A stretch of DNA of 64,000 nt from contig JAJFIK010000087.1 in NCBI GenBank assembly GCA_021775005.1, positions 1 through 64,000 on the forward strand, written 5' to 3'. The translations under genes were made by a program, and so were the position numbers. This DNA comes from Rhodospirillales bacterium (GTDB taxonomy: Bacteria; Pseudomonadota; Alphaproteobacteria; JAJFIK01). Positions 46,737 to 55,997 of this stretch are shown here, in pieces. The notes beneath the pieces were generated by a model, which saw only the letters and a program-made list of their open reading frames with translations, was not told the origin of the DNA and ran no database searches. Position 1 is the stretch's first letter. The number at the start of each line of letters is the position of its first letter.

Positions 46737-48011
46737 ATGGCCGATACAGCGCATTCGTCAAGGCAAGGTCGGCCCGTGAGCATCACAGAGCTACATCAAG
46801 AAACCACAACATATGAACGGTCTTTAGAGGCCTGGCTCGCTGATCACGGCGGCCAGCCGTTCGATCCGTTGAGATTCATGACCGAATTCCTCGAGCGCGT
46901 CATGGCCGAGGGCATCCCCCTCTTTCGCATGTCCATGAACCTGCGCGACAATCACCCGCAGATCGCCGCTCGCGGTTTTACCTGGGTGCGGGGGGAAGAG
47001 GTCCAGATTGTCGCCTTCGACTTCGCGGACCGCGGCAGCGAAGCATATATGGATAGCCCGATTAAGTTGATCCACGACGGGGTCGCAGGGATCCGCCGCA
47101 ACCTTGAAAGTGACCCGGCGAAATTCGACTTTCCCGTGCTCCATGATCTGAAGGAAGCGGGCGCGACGGACTATGTGGGTATGGCAATGCCGTTTGCAGA
47201 TGGCTCACGCCACTACATCTCATGGGCCACCGATCGCCCCGGTGGATTTACCAAAGAGCATTTGTCACGCCTTGATGCCTTGGTGCCGTTCTTTAACCTG
47301 CGCGTCGAATTGGAACACGCGCGGCTGACCACGCGCCAGTTGATGAATACGTATCTCGGCGAACAAGCGGCCTCACGCGTCCTTGCCGGGGCCATTCGCC
47401 GCGGCGAAGGCGAAGGCATCAATGCTATCGTTTTATTTTGCGATTTGCGCGGCTTTACGCGCCTGGTTGAACTGAACGAACCTGGCGAGGTTGTCGATGC
47501 GTTGAGCCATTATTATGAAGCTGTGGCCGAACCCGTCGCGGCCTTTGGCGGCGACATTGTAAAAATGATGGGCGACGGTATTTTAGCGATCTTCCCGCTG
47601 GACCCCGATGCGCCGCAAAAACGTGTGGATCGTACCGCGTGTGGTGCGGTGGCGGCGGTTAAGCGCGCCATCGCCAATCTAAAATCCATTCGCAGTGATG
47701 AATTACCCGGAAGCATTGAAGAGTTGCGCGCGGGCTTTGCCCTCCACGTGGGCGAAGTTACTTTTGGCAATATTGGTAGTTTGGACCGGCTTGATTTCAC
47801 CGTCATTGGCCCTGCGGTAAATGAAGCTGTTCGGGCGGAGCTTCTGACCAAAAAACTGGAATTGCCGCTGGTGACAACCGATGCTTTTGCCGGGCTCGAT
47901 TGCACCGTGACACTGCGATCATTGGGCTTCCACGTTTTGCGCGGGGTGCCGCGCCCGGTGGAGATTTTTACCCTTGATGAAATTCCCGCCGCCGGGGCGC
48001 CAAAGGCTTAG
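46737..48011 (+). CDS. Adenylate/guanylate cyclase with N-terminal sensor-like domain
   Basis: 424 residues, no membrane helix. Residues 1-185 form a domain found with class III cyclases of alphaproteobacteria (FRMSMNLRDNHPQIAARGFTWVRGEE...). It is followed by a possible coiled-coil linker near 210 (LRVELEHARLTTRQLMNTY). The catalytic domain starts with AIVLFCDLRGFTRLVELNEP (first metal Asp) and has AFGGDIVKMMGDGILAIFPLD (second metal Asp and a substrate Lys). IGPAVNEAVRAELLTKKLE carries the Asn/Arg transition-state pair. All key residues are present, so it is probably active. GAGGG precedes the ATG. Its end overlaps the next gene by four bases. Confidence 0.9.
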   Translation: MADTAHSSRQGRPVSITELHQETTTYERSLEAWLADHGGQPFDPLRFMTEFLERVMAEGIPLFRMSMNLRDNHPQIAARGFTWVRGEEVQIVAFDFADRGSEAYMDSPIKLIHDGVAGIRRNLESDPAKFDFPVLHDLKEAGATDYVGMAMPFADGSRHYISWATDRPGGFTKEHLSRLDALVPFFNLRVELEHARLTTRQLMNTYLGEQAASRVLAGAIRRGEGEGINAIVLFCDLRGFTRLVELNEPGEVVDALSHYYEAVAEPVAAFGGDIVKMMGDGILAIFPLDPDAPQKRVDRTACGAVAAVKRAIANLKSIRSDELPGSIEELRAGFALHVGEVTFGNIGSLDRLDFTVIGPAVNEAVRAELLTKKLELPLVTTDAFAGLDCTVTLRSLGFHVLRGVPRPVEIFTLDEIPAAGAPKA

Positions 48012-48307
48012 GCATCGCCCTGGTCGTCATCATCCCAAATCAAAGACCCGCGGCGGGGACGCAACTTCCAGACAAAGAAAATCCCTGACGCCACCAACGC
48101 TGTGAATGTGAGCGAGGCAATGACGCTTAAGACATGCGCCGGATCATTCAGCGCCAAGCGCGCGCCCCCGGGAAACAAAAACCGGATCTGAAATCCGGTG
48201 ATAAAATTGATCAGCTCCGTGGAAATCTGCATGAACGCGGCAAACGCGAATACCAGAGTAAACCCAAACACGAGCGAACCAATAATACGGGTGGAAAGAG
48301 AGCTCAT
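48008..48307 (-). CDS. Unrecognised small membrane protein
   Basis: 99 residues with two transmembrane segments (about 9-30, GSLVFGFTLVFAFAAFMQIS; and 60-79, VLSVIASLTFTALVASGIFF) and an acidic end (IWDDDDQGDA). I do not recognise a family. It lies three bases after the end of the next plus-direction-facing gene on the same strand, the universal stress gene, and probably shares its transcript. Confidence 0.65.
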   Translation of the reverse strand: MSSLSTRIIGSLVFGFTLVFAFAAFMQISTELINFITGFQIRFLFPGGARLALNDPAHVLSVIASLTFTALVASGIFFVWKLRPRRGSLIWDDDDQGDA

Positions 48308-48310
48308 GGG

Positions 48311-48793
48311 TTACTGCGCCAACTCGTCAATTTCATCTTCACTCAAGTTCGCGGGCACCACGGTCACCGGGATTGAAAACTGACTGTCCGCCCCCGCCGC
48401 AACCATGCTGACAAGGGGGCCAGGGCCTTCTTTGTCCCTGCCCGCACCAAGAACCAGCACATGAATTTCTTCGTCTTCCTTGATGGCTGCCAGAACTTCT
48501 TCGCTGGGGTTGCCTTCGCGGATGAGAAGCTCCGGCATAAGGCCGACCAATTCGTTCACTTCACCCGCGCGCTTGTGGAGCAGGTGCTCGCCCGCATCGC
48601 GCGCTTCCTGCCGCATTTTGTCTTCCACCGTGCGCCAATGGCCAAAGTCCGCCGGGGCGGCGACATAGAGCAGGGAAACGCAGCCATTGGTCAGCGCCGC
48701 CCGCAACGCCGCATAGCGCAAGGCGCGCGTACAAGCATCGCTTTCATCTGCGACCACAAGAAACTTGCGGCGGCGGGGTTCGGTTTCGTTCAT
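48311..48793 (-). CDS. Universal stress protein family protein
   Basis: 160-residue UspA-like fold. It opens with RKFLVVADESDACTRALRYAALRAALTNGCVSLLYV and ends with the last strand PVTVVPANL. The usual ATP-binding G-x2-G-x9-G-S/T motif is not clear: the segment reads VLGAGRDKEGPGPLVSMVAAGADSQ in two halves. It may therefore be a non-ATP-binding type. The upstream gap to the sulfotransferase is 45 bases. Confidence 0.85.
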   Translation of the reverse strand: MNETEPRRRKFLVVADESDACTRALRYAALRAALTNGCVSLLYVAAPADFGHWRTVEDKMRQEARDAGEHLLHKRAGEVNELVGLMPELLIREGNPSEEVLAAIKEDEEIHVLVLGAGRDKEGPGPLVSMVAAGADSQFSIPVTVVPANLSEDEIDELAQ

Positions 48794-48838
48794 GAGCGCA
48801 AGGATGCCTTGGGGGACCCGGCAGATGCAAGGGCGGCC

Positions 48839-50455
48839 TTAATCGCCATAGCCAAAGTACTGTACCCAAGGGCCAAGCTTGGGCAAAGCCGGTGCCATAG
48901 CGGCCTCATAATTGCGCCATTTGCCTTTGGCGCTGCTGTAGATCGGCTCGATGACTTGGGTAAGTGACGGTGTATTAATGCGCCGGGATTTGGTCGCCTC
49001 ACGGTACTCAAGCACCCCGTCGTCCCAGCCAAGGCCGAGAAAGGCGATCACCTCTTTGGTAACGGCTTCCAAATCATCCACCACATGCTCATAGCGCACG
49101 TCCAGCAGATCCAAGGGGTAACACCCCCGTGCGCGGGCGCCGACCCCCATCACAAGATCATAGTATGATGCTGCGCTTTCCAAATTGAGGAACTGATACA
49201 TGGCCTGGGTCATGCCAAAGCGCTGTTGAAAACAGCTGAGCACCACATCGCGCGGATCACGCAAGGCAAAAAGGATTTTTGCATCGGGGAAGATTTTGGC
49301 GATGAGCGGCAGAAGCGCGGTTGAAAGGGGCAACTTGTCAATGAGAACACCCCCCGCTGGCGCGGCTTTGCCCAATGCGGCAACATGAGCCCAATAGGTA
49401 TCGCGATAGTGTTGCGCCTCTTGCTGGTTGAGGGAGGCGAGTTTTTGAAAGCCGCCCTGCCCCAACACAAGATCATCATGCGCCGCCAGCAAGGCTTCTT
49501 GTTCTTCCAGGGTTTCGATTTTTGGATGGGCAAGCAGGACCTGCTCAAGCAAAGTCGTGCCCGATCGCGGAAAGCCCATGAGAAACACCGGCGCGGGGCC
49601 CTTAAGGCCCTGCGGGGCCGCGTCGGGGGCCGAGGCCTGCGCGAGGTAATCCCTCATGCGGGCGATGGTCTTGGGATTATAGGGCGACGGCGCGGCGGCC
49701 ATAAGTGGTTCGTGGAGCTTGCGCAACATGGCGTTGGCGCGCGAAAACAATTTAAACGCATCATCAAACGCGCCCATTTTGTCTGCCGCTTCGGCCTGGT
49801 AGCCCACAGCGAGTGCCTGATTAGTGGGGCTGACCCCGGGGGTGCCGCGAATCTGCTTGGCAGCGATTGCCGCCTCATCAAAGCGCTTCAACATCAGCAG
49901 CGCTTCGGCCTTGCTCATTAAGCTGACCACGTGAGTGGGGGCGGCTTGCAGGGCTTGTTCAGCAAGGCTCAATGCCGCCTCGGCATCGCTTTCAACAAGC
50001 GCCAACCGCGCAAGCCCTGACAATGCTTGGGCGTGCCCCGGTTGCAGTTTGAGGGCGGTGTCAAACAGCGCCCGCGCCGCGGCCCGATTGTCATCCTCAA
50101 TCTCAAGATTGGCGAGGTTCAAAGGCGGTTCAATATAATTGCGATCAAGGGCAATAGCTTTTTTGAATTTGGCCCGCGCGCCGTCGCGATCCCCGGCTTG
50201 CTTTAGTGCCACCGCAAGAATGTTCAGGAGCTGCGGATGAGTTGGAGCGTGGCGCTCCCCCGCGCGGAGAACTTTGACCGCTTCGTCGTCTCGGCCCTCG
50301 CGCATAAGCACCATGCCCATAACCTGCGCCGCCATAGGCTCCCCCGGCACACGGGCGAGCACTGCAGCCGCGCCGCGCTTTGCCTCATCAATGCGCCCGG
50401 TTTGAAACGCCTGCACAAAGGCCTGGATTTGCATCTGGAGATTTTGCGAGCTCAT
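48839..50455 (-). CDS. TPR-repeat sulfotransferase
   Basis: About 538 residues. The first half is a tetratricopeptide array (for example LAVALKQAGDRDGARAKFKK, ALFDTALKLQPGHAQALSGL, EAALSLAEQALQAAPTHVVSL). The C-terminal half is a sulfotransferase with the 5'-phosphosulfate loop MGFPRSGTTLLEQVLLAHP near residue 300 and the 3'-phosphate segment FALRDPRDVVLSCFQQRF. Such TPR-sulfotransferases are common in alphaproteobacteria and may sulfate proteins or envelope glycans; the substrate is unknown. ATG 50455 is chosen from the TPR start, though the ribosome site is not obvious. Confidence 0.9.
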   Translation of the reverse strand: MSSQNLQMQIQAFVQAFQTGRIDEAKRGAAAVLARVPGEPMAAQVMGMVLMREGRDDEAVKVLRAGERHAPTHPQLLNILAVALKQAGDRDGARAKFKKAIALDRNYIEPPLNLANLEIEDDNRAAARALFDTALKLQPGHAQALSGLARLALVESDAEAALSLAEQALQAAPTHVVSLMSKAEALLMLKRFDEAAIAAKQIRGTPGVSPTNQALAVGYQAEAADKMGAFDDAFKLFSRANAMLRKLHEPLMAAAPSPYNPKTIARMRDYLAQASAPDAAPQGLKGPAPVFLMGFPRSGTTLLEQVLLAHPKIETLEEQEALLAAHDDLVLGQGGFQKLASLNQQEAQHYRDTYWAHVAALGKAAPAGGVLIDKLPLSTALLPLIAKIFPDAKILFALRDPRDVVLSCFQQRFGMTQAMYQFLNLESAASYYDLVMGVGARARGCYPLDLLDVRYEHVVDDLEAVTKEVIAFLGLGWDDGVLEYREATKSRRINTPSLTQVIEPIYSSAKGKWRNYEAAMAPALPKLGPWVQYFGYGD

Positions 50456-50509
50456 GGCGAATTTAGTAGCGGCCCGCGCGCAACGCGGCAAGGGCTGGAG
50501 CTGAGAGGG

Positions 50510-52165
50510 TTAGTAAGGGATGTAGGCAGCCACGCGCCAATCCGCATGGGCCTGATGATCTAGATAGCCCGGCATTGGCCCCAGATGATCATCACCTGAT
50601 GGAATTCTTGATACCGCAATGGCGGCACCAATCGTTGGGCCATCATCAGTGCCCGCCATATCGGACACCTGTGCTCGGCGAAAAGATTGGTCCCCGAGCG
50701 CTTGATCACCGATCATCAAATACGCCTGACCAAGCGACACGAGGGCATCAAAATTGCTCACGTCCCACTCACCAAGCTCCAAAACTTCACGAGCCAAATC
50801 GGTGGTGCCTAGGTCATGGAGTAGCAATGCCAATTCAATGGAATCAGATGTCCCTAGGCCAGCTTCCCGTTCCGGCGCCGACAGAAGCCCAGGAAATTGT
50901 CGCACTGGTGCAAACTCCACTAAAAGCTCAAGCGCATACTCACGCTCACCATTATCCCGATAGTGACGCGCCATAGAAATTACGACATCAATTCGCCGCG
51001 CCAATTGCTCGGGCTCGCTAACTGGATTGTCGCGAAGAAACGAACCTGCGCCGTCCCAATCTTCAACCAAAGTATGAACATGGGCCAGAAACGGGGCGAC
51101 AAAATCTGTCTCTATGGACAAATGAGCCATGGTCTCTTCGCTTTCAAACTCCTGCACATGCTGCCGGATGGCCGCCACATATTGAGCGTGCGCGCGCTCG
51201 ATCTGTCCACTTGATCCCTCAAGCAGCGCAAACTGATAGACCCCACCAGCCGTTGCCAAGACGTCGTAGCTTTCTGACGCCGCATCTGCCGCAAGCGCGG
51301 CATCAATGATGCAACGGGCAACTGGCTCAATGGCGCAATCCGAAAAAGCGTCACCTGGGAAAAGGTGGTGCAGGTCACGGTTGGCATTGGAGGCCATGAT
51401 CAACAAGTTAAAGAGGAATGTTCTGCCAGCATCGCCAGCATCGCCGAGTCGCATGGCATCCCATTCGGCTTGGGCCCCGGCCAGCGCTGCCGAGCGTTGC
51501 TCAATGGTCAATTCCGTGAAACACAAATCATTCCATTGACTCAAATAGAATCTCGCCAGCAGCGGTGGCAGATCGCTACGCACTGCAGCACCCCACGTAT
51601 CGCGGCACATGATACGCCGCTCATCGTCGGGAAGAAGTTGAACAACTAAAGAAGCATAGGTGTATTTCATACCATCTGATGATGCTGGCCAAGCCACTCG
51701 CCAAAGCATTTCGACGATGCGCGCGCGCTCTGGTTCAAAGACCGCTTGGGGCAATGTATCGTGCAATCGCAATAGAAGCGGCAAACTAGCGGCCGATGAA
51801 TTGGATTCGATTCGGTCTAAACATTGAGCAAGACGCGGACGATTGACTTCAATGTGTTGAGTTATCCTCGCCATACGCACACAAAGGTGAAAAATTCCGG
51901 CGGCATCAAAATAATCTACCTGCGCCGTTTCAGGGCTAAGCGCCTCTTCAACCAAGTCTCTCGCCAACTCATTTTGACCCCGCTCAGCCGCACGCTCCGC
52001 TAGCGTTGCAAAAAGAACGGGTCTGAATTCATTGGGAATCTCACGAATAAGCTCGGCAGCAGATTGAATTGTTGAGTCTCTTTGCGCAAATGCCGGTGAG
52101 TTGTGCCCAGCGACAAAAAAAACAACGCCGGCAACGAGGAGACAAACCTTCCAAACTCGGGTCAT
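50510..52165 (-). CDS. Large exported helical-repeat protein of unknown function
   Basis: 551 residues. A signal peptide (VCLLVAGVVFFVAGHNSPAFA, AxA cleavage) is followed by a mostly helical chain with TPR- or SEL1-like units, for example RPVLFATLAERAAERGQNEL, LLHDLGTTDLAREVLELGEW and ALVSLGQAYLMIGDQALGDQ. About eight cysteines are scattered through the middle third. I recognise no family. Base composition seems slightly lower in GC than nearby housekeeping genes. It is divergent from a small unknown gene. Confidence 0.7.
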   Translation of the reverse strand: MTRVWKVCLLVAGVVFFVAGHNSPAFAQRDSTIQSAAELIREIPNEFRPVLFATLAERAAERGQNELARDLVEEALSPETAQVDYFDAAGIFHLCVRMARITQHIEVNRPRLAQCLDRIESNSSAASLPLLLRLHDTLPQAVFEPERARIVEMLWRVAWPASSDGMKYTYASLVVQLLPDDERRIMCRDTWGAAVRSDLPPLLARFYLSQWNDLCFTELTIEQRSAALAGAQAEWDAMRLGDAGDAGRTFLFNLLIMASNANRDLHHLFPGDAFSDCAIEPVARCIIDAALAADAASESYDVLATAGGVYQFALLEGSSGQIERAHAQYVAAIRQHVQEFESEETMAHLSIETDFVAPFLAHVHTLVEDWDGAGSFLRDNPVSEPEQLARRIDVVISMARHYRDNGEREYALELLVEFAPVRQFPGLLSAPEREAGLGTSDSIELALLLHDLGTTDLAREVLELGEWDVSNFDALVSLGQAYLMIGDQALGDQSFRRAQVSDMAGTDDGPTIGAAIAVSRIPSGDDHLGPMPGYLDHQAHADWRVAAYIPY

Positions 52166-52245
52166 TACTTATCCTCAACTAATTCCCGCTCGCCGCAGTG
52201 ATTGTATCCTAGCGCCCTTAGAACTCAAACTAGGAGTATACGGAT

Positions 52246-52659
52246 ATGCTAAATAGTTTCACATACACGGGACGCGGCCATTGGGGACAATGGGTAACCC
52301 TCTCGGCATTTACACGCAGAGTTGAAATCGAAGTCATAGCTTCTGTCCCCGTCGAGGGAAATCTTCAAACCTACCTCAGCGCACGAGCAAGGGTGTTCGA
52401 CAACAGCAACGTTCATAAAGTGATTACATTCTCGACATCCAACGAAGGCCGCTTAGAGTTCACTTTTCAAGCTGGATTCGACAACTCTGATGTGCCGGAA
52501 ATGCATGGGCCCGCGATAAAATTCCTTGCTCCGCGTGGTGCTCAGATAGCTGTTACGTGGCGTGAAACAAGTTGGCGCCCAATCAGCCGTCGCCTAAACA
52601 GCCGCGCACCGCTAAAGCAAACCGCCTTTGGCAAGTGGATCAAAACCGGAAAGAAGTAG
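52246..52659 (+). CDS. Unrecognised small soluble protein
   Basis: 137 residues, no signal peptide, no cysteine. The chain is rich in beta-prone segments (YTGRGHWGQWVTLSAFTRRVEIEV, SARARVFDNSNVHKVITFST, RLEFTFQAG) and ends in a basic tail (SRRLNSRAPLKQTAFGKWIKTGKK in two runs). Many Arg, Trp and Asn residues and a codon use less GC-rich than neighbours suggest later acquisition. AGGAG stands nine bases before the ATG. It ends just before the convergent trpS end. No function can be assigned. Confidence 0.6.
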   Translation: MLNSFTYTGRGHWGQWVTLSAFTRRVEIEVIASVPVEGNLQTYLSARARVFDNSNVHKVITFSTSNEGRLEFTFQAGFDNSDVPEMHGPAIKFLAPRGAQIAVTWRETSWRPISRRLNSRAPLKQTAFGKWIKTGKK

Positions 52660-52665
52660 GCGCGC

Positions 52666-53694
52666 CTACACAAATCCAACGAGGCGGCGAACGTCTGCCA
52701 TCACCGGGTCGGCGATGGCGCGGGCGCGTTCTGCGCCGTCTTCGAGGATTTTGTCGATGGCGCCGGGGTCGCCCATCAGGCGGCGGGTCTCTTCTGTGAT
52801 GGGAGAGATTTTTACCACGGTAAGTTCCGTCAGTGCTTCCTTGAGATCGCGGAATTGCCTGCCGCCGAAATGATCAAGCACGGTCACCAGTTCTTCATCG
52901 GCCAATGCTGCATAAATACTCAAAAGATTGCGCGCTTCAGGGCGGCCTTCCAATCCCTTCGCATCAGCCGGCAACTCGTCCGGGTCAGTTTTGGCCCTGC
53001 GCAGTTTCTTGGCAATGGCGTCGGTGTCGTCAGTCAAGTTGATGCGGCTCATGTCTGAGGGGTCTGACTTGGACATTTTCTTCGCCCCGTCACGCAGGCT
53101 CATAACCTTTGTCGCCACCCCTTGAATGATCGGCTCAGGCACCGGGAAGAAGCCCTGGGCGTTGTAGTCTTGATTGAATTTCTGCGCGATGTCGCGCGCC
53201 AGCTCCACATGTTGTTTCTGGTCGTCCCCCACCGGCACGTGGGTGGCCTTGTAGGCCAGAATGTCAGCGGCCATGAGCGCGGGGTAGGCAAACAGCCCCA
53301 GGGAGGCGCGCTCTTTGTGCTTGCCGGATTTTTCCTTGAACTGAGTCATGCGCTCCATCCAGCCCATGCGCGCGACGCAATTAAACACCCACGCCAGTTC
53401 GGCATGAGCTGTGACTTTGGATTGGTTGAACAAAATTGAGCGCGCAGGGTCGAGACCACAAGCAATATAGGCCGCCGTCAGCTCACGCGTGGCGCGGGTC
53501 AGCTCACTTGGGTCCTGCCATACGGTGATGGCGTGCATATCGACAATGCAATAAAGGCAATCATGGCTTTCCTGCATGGCCACAAAGCGTTTGATGGCAC
53601 CGAGGTAATTGCCCAGGGTAAGATTGCCGCTGGGCTGAACACCAGAGAATACCCGCTCAGGGCCATTGTATGAAACTGCTGCTTCGTCAGACAT
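52666..53694 (-). CDS. trpS: Tryptophanyl-tRNA synthetase
   Basis: Class I synthetase, 342 residues. The HIGH-like motif is in [21 protein letters not shown]. The KMSKS motif is in [16 protein letters not shown] near residue 213. The tryptophan-binding [19 protein letters not shown] near 157 and the [15 protein letters not shown] segment are standard. It lies downstream of murJ, and the order murJ-trpS is conserved. Confidence 0.98.
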   Translation of the reverse strand: MSDEAAVSYNGPERVFSGVQPSGNLTLGNYLGAIKRFVAMQESHDCLYCIVDMHAITVWQDPSELTRATRELTAAYIACGLDPARSILFNQSKVTAHAELAWVFNCVARMGWMERMTQFKEKSGKHKERASLGLFAYPALMAADILAYKATHVPVGDDQKQHVELARDIAQKFNQDYNAQGFFPVPEPIIQGVATKVMSLRDGAKKMSKSDPSDMSRINLTDDTDAIAKKLRRAKTDPDELPADAKGLEGRPEARNLLSIYAALADEELVTVLDHFGGRQFRDLKEALTELTVVKISPITEETRRLMGDPGAIDKILEDGAERARAIADPVMADVRRLVGFV

Positions 53695-53765
53695 GAAAAG
53701 ACCCTTTGAATTCGCGGCGCGATCCTAGAGACCGCTCTATTCAAGTCAACAAGGGCGAGGACACC

Positions 53766-55382
53766 CTATCCGTCGTCCCGCCGGTGGGTGGAGACATCAA
53801 TCACATCGGAAAGAGAGGCGGCCTTTGTCAAAAGCGCCAGCGCGCCATAGATCAGCCCGCCGCCACCAACCAGCGCCGCAAGGCCCGCGATCTGGACCCA
53901 AAATGCGCCATCAACAGTGCCGCCAAGCCAGAGGCGCCCGGCCCAGAGGGCAAACCCCATACCGGCGCTGGCAGCGAGAATTCGCAACCCCCGTGAAAGG
54001 AGCCGCGCATCCGGGCGATAAATATCCAGGGCATGGAGCCGCCATCCCAGCAGGATGGCATTGACCCACGCGCCCACGGAAGTGGCGATGGCAATGCCTA
54101 CAAAGCCGATCTGGCGAAACAGGATCAAGCTCAAGGTGACGTTTACAATCGTCTGCGCACCAGCAAACCACATGGGCGTGGCGGTATCTTCGCGGGCGAA
54201 AAACCCCGGCTGGAACACTTTGATGAGAACAAAGGCCGGCAGCCCCGCAGAAAATGCGAGCAGCGCATTGGCCACACCGATGGCATCGGCGCGCAAAAAT
54301 TCCCCGCGCTCAAACAACGTTACGATGATGGGCAGAGGAATGATCATCAGCGCCACGGCGGCAGGGATCGTAAGCAACATGGAAAGCTCAATGGCGCGGT
54401 TCTGGCTCTCCAGCGCGCCGCCTTCATCGCCCGCGCGCAAGCGACGCGACAATTCCGGCAACAGCACCACGCCCATAGCCACACCGATAATGCCCAAGGG
54501 CAACTGATAAATACGATCTGCGTAGTAAAGGATTGAGGCCGCCTGGTCCTGAAACGTGGCGATCATCGTGCCGATAAGCAGATTAATCTGCGTGATGCCC
54601 GCAGCGATGATCCCCGGCACCCCCAGCACCACCAGACGGCGTACCCGCGGGGTCCAGAGCGGCAAATGGATGGACGGCATCACCCCGATCCGGCGGCAAC
54701 CCCAGACAAGCGCCGCCATTTGCGCCGCCCCCGCCAGAAACACCCCCCAAACAAGGGCATGCCCGGCAGTGGGAAAGAGGTCCAGAACCCCAAACCCCAG
54801 CAGCGCCAGAATAAGAATGATATTCAGCAGCACCGGCGCGGCGGCAGCCACCATGAATCGGCCGAGGGAATTTAGGATGCCCGACAAGAGCGCCACGATG
54901 GAGACAAAGAATAAATAGGGCAGCGTGATGCGGGTGAAGAGCACTGTGAGATCATATTTCTCCGGCGTATCCCCGTGCATGACCTTTGCGACTGCTTCGC
55001 TAAAACTGAAGGCCTCGGCCTCGCTGAACAAGAACCCCGGCGCCAAAAACAGCATGGCCCACGGCATCAGCGCCAGCATGATCAGGGTAAAGACGATCAG
55101 AACCGAGCCGAGCCCGGCTTGCGCTTCCTCAGCGAACGACTTTGCCGCCGCCGGGCCTTCGCCTTCAAGGCGCTTGGAATAAAGCGGAATAAAGGCTGAG
55201 TTAAACGCCCCTTCGGCAAAGATGCGGCGAAAGAGATTGGGAAAGCGGAACGCCACTACCCAGGCATCTGCCACAAGGCCAGTGCCGAGAAAATTCGCCA
55301 CCAGAATATCGCGCCCAAAGCCCAGCACGCGGCTGACCATGGTCATGCCGCCAACGGTGAAGGTCGACCGGAAAAGGTTCAT
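53766..55382 (-). CDS. murJ: Lipid II flippase MurJ
   Basis: 538-residue polytopic inner-membrane protein of the MOP superfamily, with about 14 hydrophobic helices. It exports lipid II for peptidoglycan synthesis. It starts FRSTFTVGGMTMVSRVLGFGRDILVANFLG, where the Arg of VSRVLGF and the Arg-Asp of GRDI fit the family, and has PNLFRRIFAEGAFNSAFIP near residue 50. In most alphaproteobacteria it is next to glnD; here a PadR-protease pair lies between. Confidence 0.96.
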   Translation of the reverse strand: MNLFRSTFTVGGMTMVSRVLGFGRDILVANFLGTGLVADAWVVAFRFPNLFRRIFAEGAFNSAFIPLYSKRLEGEGPAAAKSFAEEAQAGLGSVLIVFTLIMLALMPWAMLFLAPGFLFSEAEAFSFSEAVAKVMHGDTPEKYDLTVLFTRITLPYLFFVSIVALLSGILNSLGRFMVAAAAPVLLNIILILALLGFGVLDLFPTAGHALVWGVFLAGAAQMAALVWGCRRIGVMPSIHLPLWTPRVRRLVVLGVPGIIAAGITQINLLIGTMIATFQDQAASILYYADRIYQLPLGIIGVAMGVVLLPELSRRLRAGDEGGALESQNRAIELSMLLTIPAAVALMIIPLPIIVTLFERGEFLRADAIGVANALLAFSAGLPAFVLIKVFQPGFFAREDTATPMWFAGAQTIVNVTLSLILFRQIGFVGIAIATSVGAWVNAILLGWRLHALDIYRPDARLLSRGLRILAASAGMGFALWAGRLWLGGTVDGAFWVQIAGLAALVGGGGLIYGALALLTKAASLSDVIDVSTHRRDDG

Positions 55383-55457
55383 GCCTTAGGCCCCGAAAGG
55401 TGCGAACCCTTTGAGAGCTAAAGGGAAATTGCGGCACGGGCAAGGCCCATGTCGGCG

Positions 55458-55994
55458 CTAGCGTTTCTCTTCAAGAGCCTTAACAACCTCGCGCAAATAG
55501 GTGACGCGGGCTTGATTGCTCATCACGGCACCTAACGCACCAAGATGGTTGAGGGCACTGCCTGAGCTCTCGCGCGATTTGAGACTTTCCCGAGACAGTG
55601 AAAGAAATTCTTCGAGGGCTGACAGCATGTCTTTGGCCAGCCGTGCCTGCTCATTTGGTGTAAGGGCATCAAAAAAGAAGACACGCGTGCGCACAGGGTC
55701 TGAAATCTCGGCGACCAACTCGCGTGTTGCACCCGCTTTGACCCATGCTTTGAGCGCCTTTTTACCATTATTCGTGATGGCAAGATCGCGCTTGGCACGC
55801 CCGTCCGCCGGATCATCATTGGCCTCAATAAGCCCCTGCCGTTCCAAACGCTCAAGTAGCGGATAGATCGACCCCGCCGAACCACGCCAGCGGGACGACG
55901 GGGATTCTTTCAGCAATTTACGGACCTGATAGGCCGTACACGGGCCCACCTTAAATATGTAGCCCAGCACTGCGCCTTCGAGTTCCTTCAACAT
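55458..55994 (-). CDS. PadR-family transcriptional regulator
   Basis: 178 residues. The winged-helix PadR domain holds LEGAVLGYIFKVGPCTAYQVRKLL and SSRWRGSAGSIYPLLERLERQGLIEAND, followed by KRDLAITNNGKKALKAWV. The C-terminal Vir-type helices (LTPNEQARLAKDMLSALEEFLSLSR) dimerise it. It begins three bases after the protease gene, so they are co-transcribed. The upstream palindrome at 57204-57224 may be its operator, so autorepression of both genes is likely. The ligand is unknown. Confidence 0.9.
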   Translation of the reverse strand: MLKELEGAVLGYIFKVGPCTAYQVRKLLKESPSSRWRGSAGSIYPLLERLERQGLIEANDDPADGRAKRDLAITNNGKKALKAWVKAGATRELVAEISDPVRTRVFFFDALTPNEQARLAKDMLSALEEFLSLSRESLKSRESSGSALNHLGALGAVMSNQARVTYLREVVKALEEKR

Positions 55995-55997
55995 GAC

